From contig NZ_MZGX01000016.1 in assembly GCF_002051585.1 (NCBI RefSeq), positions 1 through 64,000 of the forward strand: DNA of 64,000 nucleotides, read 5' to 3'. This DNA comes from Ruminiclostridium hungatei. Lineage in GTDB: Bacteria; Bacillota; Clostridia; Acetivibrionales; DSM-1351. Below the pieces are notes generated by a model. It was given only the letters and a program-made list of their open reading frames with translations, was not told the origin of the DNA and did not search any database. A program made the position numbers and the translations under genes. Below are positions 42,931 through 52,284 of the stretch, piece by piece (positions within the stretch are counted from its first letter, which is position 1; each line of letters opens with the position of its first letter).

Positions 42931-43689
42931 TTAGCCTATTCCGCCGTCAACCCTGATAACCTGACCAGTAATATAAGAGGACATATCGGACGCAAGAAAC
43001 AAGATTAACCCTGCAACATCTTCAGGAAGTCCAAAGTGTTTTACGCTGCTTTTACTCATCAATCTCTTTATAGCTTCTTCTGGCAATTTCTCTGTCATTT
43101 CTGTTTTTATAACACCAGGAGCGACAGCATTAACCCGGACTCCAGACGGAGCCAGCTCAGAGGACAAAGTTTTCGTAGCAGCAACCATCGCCGCTTTCGA
43201 TGCAGAATATGAAAGTTGTCCAGGATTTCCATCAAGTGCAGATATACTCGATATGTTTATAACAGATCCCGATTTATTTTTCAGCATAAGTTTAGTAATA
43301 TACTGGGTTAAATACATCTGTGAAAAAAAGTTTACCTCAAAGATCTTTTTCATACTATCCATTGTTATCATATGGAAAAGTGCATCCTGAGTCATACCGG
43401 CAATATTAACCAGAACATCTATCCTTTTCTTGGATGCTTGAATTTGCCTCACTGCTGCCTTGATTTCATCCGTATTACACATATCAAAATACAGAGGAGT
43501 TATATTAATGGCATAATAATCCTGTAGTTGTCTTATATGCTCAGAAATACCCTCTGATTCATATTGAAAACATGCAAAAATATCTGCACCATTTTCGGCA
43601 AACAGTTCCATTGTCGATTTGCCAATTCCCTTCAAGCAGCCGGTTATAACTGCGGTTTTTTTGTCAAGTAGCTTAGAACTCAATGTCAT
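42931..43689 (-). CDS. FabG-like short-chain dehydrogenase, first copy
   Basis: The 252-residue SDR has TGCLKGIGKSTM (about 16-27), NIAG, the catalytic Ser in NISSISALDG, YSASK and SSYITGQVIRVDGG. It overlaps the acyl carrier protein gene by 17 bp, so the two are coupled. FabG-like reduction of a 3-ketoacyl group on that ACP is the simplest idea; no ketosynthase is present in the window, so the keto group would have to come from elsewhere or from the transketolase step. Confidence 0.9.
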   Translation of the reverse strand: MTLSSKLLDKKTAVITGCLKGIGKSTMELFAENGADIFACFQYESEGISEHIRQLQDYYAINITPLYFDMCNTDEIKAAVRQIQASKKRIDVLVNIAGMTQDALFHMITMDSMKKIFEVNFFSQMYLTQYITKLMLKNKSGSVINISSISALDGNPGQLSYSASKAAMVAATKTLSSELAPSGVRVNAVAPGVIKTEMTEKLPEEAIKRLMSKSSVKHFGLPEDVAGLILFLASDMSSYITGQVIRVDGGIG

Positions 43690-43909
43690 ACTTCTTTAAA
43701 ATCTCCTTACCTTTTGTATAAGAGTTAAAATCAATTATATCATCCGTGTCCATCATTATGTCATAGGTCTCTTCAAGGGATGCCATGAGCGCCATGTGGC
43801 CAACAGAATCCCACTCTTTAATACTTTGATATTCCAAATTATCTAATTGCTCTTCCTTTACTCCAAGTACTTGCTTAAATGCTTCGTTATACTTTTCAAT
43901 GCTATTCAT
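43673..43909 (-). CDS. Acyl carrier protein
   Basis: The 78-residue protein is a four-helix carrier. The phosphopantetheine attachment Ser35 lies in EWDSVGHM, a variant of the DSL motif found in stand-alone carriers of specialised pathways. It would hold the acyl intermediate for the SDRs, the ligase and possibly the PglD-like acyltransferase encoded just upstream. AAAGGAT precedes the ATG. It is not the housekeeping ACP, since no fatty acid synthesis genes are near. Confidence 0.9.
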   Translation of the reverse strand: MNSIEKYNEAFKQVLGVKEEQLDNLEYQSIKEWDSVGHMALMASLEETYDIMMDTDDIIDFNSYTKGKEILKKYDIEF

Positions 43910-43941
43910 ATCATTTTTTATCCTTTCGATAATTTATTCTT

Positions 43942-44580
43942 TTATCTCATTCTCCGGGCAGGATTTCCAACATAGGTACCAGTTTCGGTAATGTTATTGA
44001 GCACAGATGAAACAGGAGCTACGACAGTACCGGAACATACTTTTATGCCCTGTAAAATAAAAGCTCCAGAGCCTATTTCGCAGCCTTCTTCTAATAAGGT
44101 ATTACCAGCCGCCATGGAGTTTGTAAACATTGTACAATAATCCCCGATACTCGCATCATGACCTACTGAAGCGCCTGTATTGAGCAAAACTCCCTTACCG
44201 ATATTTATATCAACTGTAATAATGCTATTATAACAAATAATGCTTCCCTCACCAACCTGAACTGATTCATCAACCCTTACCGTCGGATCTATCAGTGTCG
44301 CAAGGTGTACATGTTCTATTTGGGATACTTTTTCGTATATCAACTTTCTTACACTGCTCTTACCAATTGCGCAAGTAACAAACAGTTCTTTATTGTAGTC
44401 TTCAATCCATTGACTCCCCCCAAGAACTTTAAAACCCGCTACCTCTTCTCCCCAAGATTCTTTGTAATCAACAATAAAGCCTAACACATTCCATGTATTT
44501 TTCTGTTTGTTTATATTTTTAATCATCCATAGTACTTCACGCCCTAGTCCGCCAGCACCGTATATTACTATATCCTTCAT
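43942..44580 (-). CDS. PglD/NeuD-family sugar N-acyltransferase
   Basis: The 212-residue protein has an N-terminal Rossmann part (IYGAGGLGREVLWMI, about 4-18) and a left-handed beta-helix of hexapeptide repeats (about 95-205) ending in GTYVGNPARRMR. GHDASIG (about 140) holds the likely general-base His. PglD acetylates UDP-4-amino sugars using acetyl-CoA; with an ACP gene 32 bp downstream, this copy might use an acyl-ACP instead (inference). It heads the nine-gene cassette, with GAGGT upstream of its ATG. Confidence 0.87.
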   Translation of the reverse strand: MKDIVIYGAGGLGREVLWMIKNINKQKNTWNVLGFIVDYKESWGEEVAGFKVLGGSQWIEDYNKELFVTCAIGKSSVRKLIYEKVSQIEHVHLATLIDPTVRVDESVQVGEGSIICYNSIITVDINIGKGVLLNTGASVGHDASIGDYCTMFTNSMAAGNTLLEEGCEIGSGAFILQGIKVCSGTVVAPVSSVLNNITETGTYVGNPARRMR

Positions 44581-44796
44581 CTTTGTACCTCATATATAAA
44601 TATCTTTCATCTCATTATATAGCCTTTATTCAGAAAAATAAAGCTTCTGGTATCAAACAATAGCCAAAGCGTCTACAATTTAAGCTTACTTGTTCTTCTT
44701 AAGGCGGGTTTATGGAACAAATATTATTATATCAAAAAATTCAATTTATTTTATATGTACATAATGCAATTGTTATAGAATTTATCAAATATTTAG

Positions 44797-44805
44797 TGCT
44801 ATAAT
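44797..44805 (+). promoter_or_regulatory. Extended -10 promoter of the PglE-like gene
   Basis: TGC followed directly by TATAAT (44800-44805) forms an extended -10. Transcription would start near 44812, which rules out the upstream in-frame ATG at 44804 and supports the start at 44840. Confidence 0.6.
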
Positions 44806-44839
44806 GTTAAAGTACAAAATAGAAGAGGTGAGGCAAAAA

Positions 44840-46018
44840 ATGGACAACCGCATTTATCTTTCTCCTCCACATATGAGTGGAAATGAGTTGAAATACATTC
44901 AGAAGGCCTTCGATTCAAACTGGATTGCCCCTTTAGGACCTAATGTGGATGCTTTGGAAAAAGAAATCAGCTCATACGTTGGTGTAAAATATGGACTAGC
45001 TTTATCATCAGGAACAGCAGCGATACATCTTGCACTTAAATATTTTGGTATTCAGCAGGGAGACCTTGTTTTCTGTTCAAGCCTTACCTTTTCAGGAAGT
45101 TGTAATCCCATAGCATATGAAAAAGCCACGCCCGTATTTATTGACAGTGAGCCTGATAGTTGGAATATGTCCTCCCAAGCTCTTGAAAAGGCCTTTCACT
45201 GGTCCAAAACTTGTGGGAAACTTCCAAAGGCCGTAATAATAGTCGATTTGTATGGTCAAACAGCCGACTATGATAATCTTCTTTCAATATGTGATTATTA
45301 CAAGGTTCCGGTTATTGAAGACTCTGCTGAAGCACTTGGTGCTTCATATGGTAATAGTGGCAGTAATACTGACTGCAAAACAGTTAATAAAGGGAAATGT
45401 GGTTCATTTGGCCACATTGGAGTTTTTTCTTTTAATGGAAATAAGATTATTACAACTTCGGGTGGTGGAATGGCTGTCTCTGATGACGTTGATGCCATCA
45501 ATAAAATGAAGTTCTGGGCCACTCAATCAAGAGAACCTGAACTTTATTATGAACACAAGGAAGTAGGCTATAATTATAGAATGTCAAATATTTGTGCAGG
45601 TATTGGCTTGGGACAGATGACATTTTTAGATAAGAAATTTTCCAGGAAGAAGGAAATTTACCGCAAATATCAAGAAGCATTTGCTGATATTGAAGAGATA
45701 AAAATGATGCCTATTTTTAAGAAAGGAGAGCCTAATTATTGGCTTTCAGTTTTTACTTTGGATAAAGCCTCAAAAGTACTGCCAATTGAAATCATCAGCA
45801 AGCTTTCCGGCGGCAATGTAGAATCTCGTCCTTTATGGAAACCGATGCATCTTCAGCCGGTATTCGAGAGTACTTCATATTTCAGTTATAAGGATGATAC
45901 CGATATTTCGGCTACTCTCTTTGATACTGGTGTGTGCCTGCCGTCAGGCACCGATATGACCGCTCAAGAGCAGGATTATGTTATTGATTTAGTCAGATCG
46001 GCCTTCAAAGTTAAATAA
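44840..46018 (+). CDS. pglE: PglE-like UDP-4-keto sugar aminotransferase
   Basis: PglE converts UDP-4-keto-6-deoxy-GlcNAc to the 4-amino sugar with PLP and glutamate. The 392-residue protein closely follows Campylobacter PglE in its landmarks: IYLSPPHMSGNELKYI at the N-terminus, the PLP Lys in FNGNKIITTSGGGM, ESRPLWKPMH and GVCLPSGTDM near the end. GAGGTGAGG lies 6 bp before ATG 44840. It is on the plus strand, opposite the PglD-like gene, with divergent promoters between them. Confidence 0.9.
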   Translation: MDNRIYLSPPHMSGNELKYIQKAFDSNWIAPLGPNVDALEKEISSYVGVKYGLALSSGTAAIHLALKYFGIQQGDLVFCSSLTFSGSCNPIAYEKATPVFIDSEPDSWNMSSQALEKAFHWSKTCGKLPKAVIIVDLYGQTADYDNLLSICDYYKVPVIEDSAEALGASYGNSGSNTDCKTVNKGKCGSFGHIGVFSFNGNKIITTSGGGMAVSDDVDAINKMKFWATQSREPELYYEHKEVGYNYRMSNICAGIGLGQMTFLDKKFSRKKEIYRKYQEAFADIEEIKMMPIFKKGEPNYWLSVFTLDKASKVLPIEIISKLSGGNVESRPLWKPMHLQPVFESTSYFSYKDDTDISATLFDTGVCLPSGTDMTAQEQDYVIDLVRSAFKVK

Positions 46019-46051
46019 ACTATTGATTATTATAGGGAAGGAAAGGTTTCA

Positions 46052-47260
46052 TTGAATATATTATTTTTAACAATTGCCTATCCTGAGAGCGCTGAGGATA
46101 CAAATTTATATACTGACCTGATGCAGGAATTATCTGAAAGGGAAAACAAAGTATATGTAGTTACTTCCTGCGAAAGGAGACATAGAAAGAAAACAACTCT
46201 AGGCTATAAAAATGGTATTAGTGTCTTAAGAGTTAAGACCGGTAACCTTACAAAAACTAATTTTTTTGAAAAAGGTATTTCTTCGATTCTTTTGGAAAGG
46301 CAGTTTAAAAGTGCCATAAATAAGTATTATGAGAATATAAACTTTGATTTGTTAATATACTCTACTCCGCCTGTAACTTTTAATAGCCTCATTAAGTTTT
46401 TTAAAAAAAGTAGCTCCGTCAAAACATATTTACTTCTAAAGGATATTTTCCCTCAAAATGCTGTTGATTTAGGATTGCTCAAGAAGAACTCCTTATTATA
46501 CAGGTTATTCAGAAATAAGGAAATCAGTTTATACTGTCAATCAGATTTTATAGGCTGTATGTCACCCAATAATGTGAAATACCTCCTGCAGAATAATCCA
46601 TTTTTGAAAAATAAAATCGTGGAAGTATGCCCTAATAGCATTTATCCAGATAATAATCCAATTAATGATAAAGACAAACAATTGTTAAGAAAAAAATATA
46701 ACATTTCATCAGAGGCAACCATATTTTTATATGGCGGTAACTTGGGAAAACCACAAGGAATACATTTTTTGTTTGATATAATAAAATCTCAAAAAGACAA
46801 TAGGAAAGTTTTCTTTATTATTGTTGGTTCAGGTACTGAATATGGTAGTATAAGACAAAATATAAAACAGTATGATATTAATAACACTCTACTACTCGAA
46901 CATTTGCCAAAGAAAGAGTATGATGCTCTTGTGCAAGCCTGTGATGCCGGATTAATCTTTTTAGACAGGAGGTTTACCATACCTAATTTCCCTTCCAGAC
47001 TCTTATCATATATGCAGTATTCGTTGCCTGTTATAGCAGCTACCGATAAAAATACAGATATAGGCAGAATAATTCAAGATGGCAATTTTGGATACTGGTG
47101 TGAAAGTGAAGATTTAGATTCTTTTAATAGTATAATTAACTCTATAGTTTCTGATAAGGACGCGCTTAAATTACTAGGCATCAATGCAAGAAATTACCTG
47201 CTGGAAAACTATACTGTTAAGACCTCCTGTGACATAATTTTAAAGCACTTCACTACATAA
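46052..47260 (+). CDS. Glycosyltransferase family 4
   Basis: The 402-residue protein is a GT-B fold retaining glycosyltransferase like WbuB and its relatives: an N-terminal acceptor domain (NILFLTIAYPESAED), LLLKDIFPQNAVDLGLL in the middle, and a donor domain with FLYGGNLGKPQGI and PNFPSRLLSYMQYSLPVIA, the usual nucleotide-sugar contact. The start is TTG with AAGGAAAGG upstream. It follows the pglE-like gene by 33 bp in a two-gene operon, so it may add the second sugar to lipid-linked bacillosamine (inference). Confidence 0.88.
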   Translation: MNILFLTIAYPESAEDTNLYTDLMQELSERENKVYVVTSCERRHRKKTTLGYKNGISVLRVKTGNLTKTNFFEKGISSILLERQFKSAINKYYENINFDLLIYSTPPVTFNSLIKFFKKSSSVKTYLLLKDIFPQNAVDLGLLKKNSLLYRLFRNKEISLYCQSDFIGCMSPNNVKYLLQNNPFLKNKIVEVCPNSIYPDNNPINDKDKQLLRKKYNISSEATIFLYGGNLGKPQGIHFLFDIIKSQKDNRKVFFIIVGSGTEYGSIRQNIKQYDINNTLLLEHLPKKEYDALVQACDAGLIFLDRRFTIPNFPSRLLSYMQYSLPVIAATDKNTDIGRIIQDGNFGYWCESEDLDSFNSIINSIVSDKDALKLLGINARNYLLENYTVKTSCDIILKHFTT

Positions 47261-47298
47261 TATCTGATATAAACGACCATGTTGCTAATCAGTTCTAA

Positions 47299-48360
47299 TC
47301 ATTTAAGTATATTTGTATACATCTGGCTATAATAATTTAAATATTCTCCATTTAGTATATTTTTTACCCAATCATGGTTTTTTAAATACCACTGTATAGT
47401 ATCAATGATTCCAACCTCAAAAGAATATTCCGGGCACCATCCCAGTTGAGTTGTAATTTTTGAATTATCTATGGCATATCTCCTGTCATGTCCAGGCCTA
47501 TCCTGTACATACTTTATAAGCTTTTCCGGCTTATTCAATGATTTTAAGATAAGTTTTACAATTTCTATATTGGGCCTCTCATTATTCCCCCCAATATTAT
47601 AAATCTCACCGTTTATTCCCTTGTGCACCACTGTATCAATTGCTGAACAATGGTCAAATACATGCAGCCAGTCTCTGATTTGCATTCCGTCTCCATAAAC
47701 CGGCAGCTCCTTATCATTTATACAATTGTTTATCATTAGTGGAATCAACTTCTCAGGAAACTGGTTGGGCCCATAATTATTACTACAGCGGGTAATATTT
47801 ATCGGCAAGGCAAACGTCTCATGATATGCCCTAACCATCAGATCCGCACTGGCCTTAGAAGCAGAATACGGACTATTTGGCTGTAAAGGCATAGTCTCGA
47901 CGAACTTTCCACTCCTTCCTAGTGCCCCATAGACCTCATCTGTAGATACCTGCAAAAATTTGACTCCAGATTTGTACTTTTTGCAGTATTTATCTCCGGG
48001 ATTAATCTTCCAGTAATTTTTAGCGGCTTCAAGTAACACTTGAGTACCCATTATATTTGTTGTTAAAAATATTTCCGGTTCAACTATACTTCTGTCAACA
48101 TGACTTTCAGCCGCAAAGTTGACAACATCTGTGATATCATTTCCCTTAAATACTTTGTCAATTGCTTCCCTGTCTCTTATATCAGCCTTTATAAATTTGT
48201 AATTGTGCGCCCCCTCTACTTCTCTTAAGTTACATATATTACCGGCATAGGTTAACACATCGACATTTATGATTTTATAATCAGGATGTTTTTTTAACAT
48301 CATTTTAACAAAATTGCTACCTATGAAACCAGCACCGCCTGTAACTAATAAGTTTTTCAT
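47299..48360 (-). CDS. rfbB: dTDP-glucose 4,6-dehydratase
   Basis: RfbB (RmlB) forms dTDP-4-keto-6-deoxyglucose from dTDP-glucose. The 353-residue SDR has GGAGFIGSNFV (about 7-17), the catalytic TDEVYG, YSASKA with Tyr and Lys, and the NNYGPNQFPEKLIPL substrate loop. It lies 14 bp after rfbA. Neither rmlC nor rmlD is in the window; the adjacent aminotransferase suggests the product goes to a 4-amino sugar rather than rhamnose. Confidence 0.96.
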   Translation of the reverse strand: MKNLLVTGGAGFIGSNFVKMMLKKHPDYKIINVDVLTYAGNICNLREVEGAHNYKFIKADIRDREAIDKVFKGNDITDVVNFAAESHVDRSIVEPEIFLTTNIMGTQVLLEAAKNYWKINPGDKYCKKYKSGVKFLQVSTDEVYGALGRSGKFVETMPLQPNSPYSASKASADLMVRAYHETFALPINITRCSNNYGPNQFPEKLIPLMINNCINDKELPVYGDGMQIRDWLHVFDHCSAIDTVVHKGINGEIYNIGGNNERPNIEIVKLILKSLNKPEKLIKYVQDRPGHDRRYAIDNSKITTQLGWCPEYSFEVGIIDTIQWYLKNHDWVKNILNGEYLNYYSQMYTNILK

Positions 48361-48374
48361 ATTACCCTTCTCCT

Positions 48375-49244
48375 CTAAATGTTATTAACTAACGATAAAA
48401 TATATTGCCCGTAGTCTGTCATACTAAAGCTCTCCCCTACAGCCATTAGTTGCTCCCGGCTAATGAATCCCCGGCGCCATGCAATTTCCTCTAAACAGGC
48501 AATATAAAATCCCTGCCTTGATTGAACCGCCTCAACGTACTCCGCAGCTTTAAGAATACCTTCAGGTGTTCCGGTATCCAGCCATGCCATGCCCCGGCCA
48601 AGTAGCATTACATTCAGCTCACCATTTTTTAAATATACGTTATTAACGGATGTTATTTCTATTTCACCTCGGTCAGAGGGTTTGACGTTTTTAGCGATTT
48701 CAACAACCCTATTATCATAAAAATATAAACCGGGAACTGCATAATTTGATTTTGGATTTTGAGGCTTTTCTTCAATAGAGATTACTTTATTATCTTTGCT
48801 AAACTCCACAACACCAAAAGAACGCGCATCCTTTACTGGGTATCCAAATACTGTGGCACCGGTTTTTACCGACTTGGCTTGATTAAGCACCCTCGTTAAG
48901 TCCTGCCCATAAAACACATTATCCCCTAATATAAGACAAACATTATCCTCTCCAATAAAATCTTCCCCGATTATGAACGCATCTGCAAGACCCCTTGGAG
49001 TTTCCTGAACTTTATAACAAAAAATAACACCAAGTTTCGAACCATCACCCAGTAGCCTTTGATACAAGTGTATATCTTCTGGCGTTGATATGACCAAAAT
49101 TTCCTTGATTCCAGCAAGTAATAATACTGACAGTGGATAATAAATTAATGGTTTATCATAAATCGGTAACAATTGCTTAGATACCACTTGTGTTATCGGA
49201 TATAGGCGTGTCCCTTTTCCGCCTGCCAGGATAATACCTTTCAT
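48375..49244 (-). CDS. rfbA: Glucose-1-phosphate thymidylyltransferase
   Basis: RfbA (RmlA) makes dTDP-glucose from glucose-1-phosphate and dTTP. The 289 residues begin with [17 protein letters not shown], the nucleotide-binding signature, and include [21 protein letters not shown] and [11 protein letters not shown]. The length is exact for the family. It is 24 bp behind the aminotransferase gene and 14 bp ahead of rfbB, forming a three-gene dTDP-amino-sugar unit. Confidence 0.96.
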   Translation of the reverse strand: MKGIILAGGKGTRLYPITQVVSKQLLPIYDKPLIYYPLSVLLLAGIKEILVISTPEDIHLYQRLLGDGSKLGVIFCYKVQETPRGLADAFIIGEDFIGEDNVCLILGDNVFYGQDLTRVLNQAKSVKTGATVFGYPVKDARSFGVVEFSKDNKVISIEEKPQNPKSNYAVPGLYFYDNRVVEIAKNVKPSDRGEIEITSVNNVYLKNGELNVMLLGRGMAWLDTGTPEGILKAAEYVEAVQSRQGFYIACLEEIAWRRGFISREQLMAVGESFSMTDYGQYILSLVNNI

Positions 49245-49268
49245 ACTGCCACCCCCATTATTGGTATT

Positions 49269-50369
49269 TCATACTCTATTAATAATTATATTGCATATTC
49301 TATCTACATCATCAAACTCTAAATCCGCATAAAGCGGTAAAGTAAGTACCCGTTCTGATATATATCTTGCAATTGGTGTACTTTCAGCATCATATTGATA
49401 CCTGTAACACTCAAACGTATTGGTAAGCGGATAGAAATACTTTCTGGCGAATATCCCCTGAGCCTTTAATCTATCAAATATATCATCCCGTATTAATGCC
49501 CGACCAGAAAATACTATGGGGAAATATGCATAATTGCTATTAACCCCAGCCTGTGGTTGAACTAGCTTTATTCCGTCAATACCATGGAGCCTTTCCCGAT
49601 ATCGCTCAACAATTAACCGTCTTTTATTAATTTCATTATCTAAATTACGTAAATTACAGATACCCATGGCAGCTTGAAATTCATTCATTTTAGCATTACC
49701 TGCAATATATTCAACTGACTCCGCCCCAGTAATACCAAAGTTCTTTAAGGCATTTATTTTCTCATTTAATGTTTTATCCTTAAATGTAACGGCTCCCCCC
49801 TCTATAGTATGAAAAACCTTTGTTGCATGAAAGCTGAACATTGAAATATCACCAAAACTTGCAACTCCTTGTCCTTCAACAGTAACTCCAAAAGCATGTG
49901 CCGCATCATAAATAACCTTTAAATTATACTTTTTTGCAATCCTGTCAATATCTTTTATGTTGCATATATTGCCATATACATGCACAGGTACTATTGCACA
50001 GGTGTTTTCTGTAATCAGGCTTTCCAGCTTATCAGTATCAATCGTATAGTCAGCTTGACTAATATCACAAAATACCGGCCTTAAACCATTTCTGACTATA
50101 GCATGTGTCGTAGAGACAAAAGTAAATGGTGTTGTTATAACTTCTCCTTTAAGTTCCAAAGCCGCTATTGCACTTTCCAATGCCAAATGCCCATTAGAAA
50201 AAAGAATGACATTTTCGACATTCAAGTATTTGGCTAACTTTTCTTGAAGTTTTCTATGTTTTACACCCATATTCGTCAGCCAACGGCTATCCCATATATC
50301 TTTTATTTCGTGAATATATTCTTCAAATTCCGGCATTGAAGATTTGGTTACCTGTATTGGTTTTTTCAT
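49269..50369 (-). CDS. VioA-like dTDP-4-keto-6-deoxyglucose aminotransferase
   Basis: The DegT/AryC-type PLP enzyme has KPIQVTKSSMP at the N-terminus, LFSNGHLALESAIAAL, DAAHAFG and the PLP Lys in SFHATKVFHTIEGG, the form typical of VioA and related dTDP-sugar aminotransferases. Together with rfbA and rfbB it should yield dTDP-4-amino-4,6-dideoxyglucose (Qui4N). ATG 50369 fits the family N-terminus; an in-frame GTG at 50420 adds 17 residues with no ribosome site. Which C4 epimer is made cannot be told from sequence by eye. Confidence 0.87.
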   Translation of the reverse strand: MKKPIQVTKSSMPEFEEYIHEIKDIWDSRWLTNMGVKHRKLQEKLAKYLNVENVILFSNGHLALESAIAALELKGEVITTPFTFVSTTHAIVRNGLRPVFCDISQADYTIDTDKLESLITENTCAIVPVHVYGNICNIKDIDRIAKKYNLKVIYDAAHAFGVTVEGQGVASFGDISMFSFHATKVFHTIEGGAVTFKDKTLNEKINALKNFGITGAESVEYIAGNAKMNEFQAAMGICNLRNLDNEINKRRLIVERYRERLHGIDGIKLVQPQAGVNSNYAYFPIVFSGRALIRDDIFDRLKAQGIFARKYFYPLTNTFECYRYQYDAESTPIARYISERVLTLPLYADLEFDDVDRICNIIINRV

Positions 50370-50608
50370 TGGTTTTTCCACTGAAGACCTCACTTTTTCT
50401 GAGTTTTCTGTTATTTTCACCGAACTATTTGTATAAACAGCATGAGTTCTTAATCATCTCTTTTACAAGTTCTGAGTCAGCCCAAACACTGATTGAATTT
50501 TATATTATTCACTTTTATCCAATCACATGACCAATTAATTAAATAGCTCTTATCCCATGTAAGAGTTGGTTATGTCAGAATATTTAAAGTACATTTTTCA
50601 ATGTAGCC

Positions 50609-52063
50609 TTAGGACATCCCTTTTTTATAGATGTCTCTTATAGCTGAAAGAAGATATGTAAAACATTCCAGCCTCAATATATACGCCATGAAAAAATAAA
50701 CTACAACTCCAATTATAACTTGAAGTACCAAGGTTAATACCATAAATAGATTCAGAAAGTTTACACAATAAGCTGCGATTCCCATAATCAAAGATAATCC
50801 CAACGCAGGCATAATATCCTTCAACTGCTCTTTGTAGCTATAGTTTAATAATTTTAAGTTTGGATAAGCATTTAAAAAAGTACATATTATACCGACAAGC
50901 AACATACCGAGTGCTATTGCATATACCCCATAAAAAACTGTGATAACGAGAATTATTACTCCTATTATTTTTTTTATTATTTCCAGTTTTAAAACAATAT
51001 CACTTCTCCCTAATGCATTAATTGCCTGTAAGTTAGCTTGATGCACCGGATATAAAGCATACACGGCACAAGATATCTGGAGAAATGAAACACTTGGTAC
51101 CCATTTATCCGTCAGCAAAACAATTATTAGCGGTTTAGCAATGACAGCTAAACCGACCATTAATGGGAATATTAAAAAGGTACTGGTTATTATGGAACGC
51201 CTCATCATATCTTTTACTCTTTGTTTATTATCCTGCTGTTGGGCCAGTGTCGGAAACATTACTGACTGTATTGATGTATCAATATTAGATATAATTAGTG
51301 ATGGAAATTGTTCTCCTCTATTATAATAAGCCAGCATCTCTGCATTGTACATTTTTCCAATAATCAGACTTCGAACATTTGTGTAAAAATTATCCAGCAA
51401 AGACGCTGCTAATAGTTTCCAGCCAAATGAGTAAAGACCTCTGACTCTATCTATGGAAAATATTAACTTTGGCCTCCACTTAACAGTAAACCAAAGAACG
51501 ACTGCAACAGTAAATTGATTTATGATTTGCTGGGCTACCAAAGCCCATACACCGAAGTTCATATATGCCATAGCTATGCCAATTGCCCCGGAAACCATGG
51601 TTGATATTAAACTACTATAAAATAGCATTTTAAATTGCATATTTCTAGCAATTATGGCATTTTGAATGGAGTTGAATGCCCCTAAAAATAAAGCTGTTGA
51701 TAATATTCTTAACACAGGAATAAGTTCTGGTTCATTATAAAAAGAAGCTATTACAGGAGAGATAAAAAAAAGAACTGTATATACAACCCCTGCCATTACA
51801 ACACTTAAATAAAATACAGAAGAAAAATCAGTATCATCTGCATCTTTCTTCTGTATAAGAGCAGTATTTAAGCCACTTTGTACAAATACATTGGCAATTA
51901 TTGTAAAAAGGGAGACCAGGGCAATGACACCATATTCTTCAGGCAACAGAATTCTGGCTAATATTATCTGTACGAGAAATTGCACCCCCTGAGTACCGCC
52001 CCTCTCCAAAATCCTCCATAAAAGTGATATTACTATTTTATCCCTTGTTATTTGATTGCTCAT
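50609..52063 (-). CDS. Wzx-like polysaccharide flippase
   Basis: The 484-residue protein has about fourteen hydrophobic segments and the MOP-superfamily polysaccharide transporter pattern (WRILERGGTQGVQFLVQIIL and ILARILLPEEYGVIALVSLF at the N-terminus). It should flip the undecaprenyl-linked repeat unit across the membrane. The ribosome site is weak. It is separated by about 190 bp from the aminotransferase and 220 bp from the next upstream gene. Confidence 0.9.
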   Translation of the reverse strand: MSNQITRDKIVISLLWRILERGGTQGVQFLVQIILARILLPEEYGVIALVSLFTIIANVFVQSGLNTALIQKKDADDTDFSSVFYLSVVMAGVVYTVLFFISPVIASFYNEPELIPVLRILSTALFLGAFNSIQNAIIARNMQFKMLFYSSLISTMVSGAIGIAMAYMNFGVWALVAQQIINQFTVAVVLWFTVKWRPKLIFSIDRVRGLYSFGWKLLAASLLDNFYTNVRSLIIGKMYNAEMLAYYNRGEQFPSLIISNIDTSIQSVMFPTLAQQQDNKQRVKDMMRRSIITSTFLIFPLMVGLAVIAKPLIIVLLTDKWVPSVSFLQISCAVYALYPVHQANLQAINALGRSDIVLKLEIIKKIIGVIILVITVFYGVYAIALGMLLVGIICTFLNAYPNLKLLNYSYKEQLKDIMPALGLSLIMGIAAYCVNFLNLFMVLTLVLQVIIGVVVYFFMAYILRLECFTYLLSAIRDIYKKGMS

Positions 52064-52091
52064 ATTATCTTATTAACCTTCCATCTTGTAA

Positions 52092-52210
52092 CTAATCTGA
52101 AATAGCATTTTTAAGAATTCTGTCCAGTTCTTCCACGCATTTTCCATATATCACTAATGCTTTTTTATCTAACAAAGCTTGAAACCGCTTTTCCACGCTC
52201 AATATACCTA
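52092..52210 (-). pseudogene. Short coding remnant in the glycan locus
   Basis: A minus-strand frame of about 36 codons ends at TAG 52092-52094 and reads VEKRFQALLDKKALVIYGK and then EELDRILKNAISD, which looks like a real protein C-terminus. Upstream the frame soon meets stop codons. I do not recognise the family. It is probably the tail of a lost gene between the flippase and the GT2 gene. Confidence 0.3.
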
Positions 52211-52284
52211 GAGTTCATACACATTATATGTAAATATTTAAAGTTCTTATTATACATGCCGCCTCCAAAGCCTTTAACACTTCT

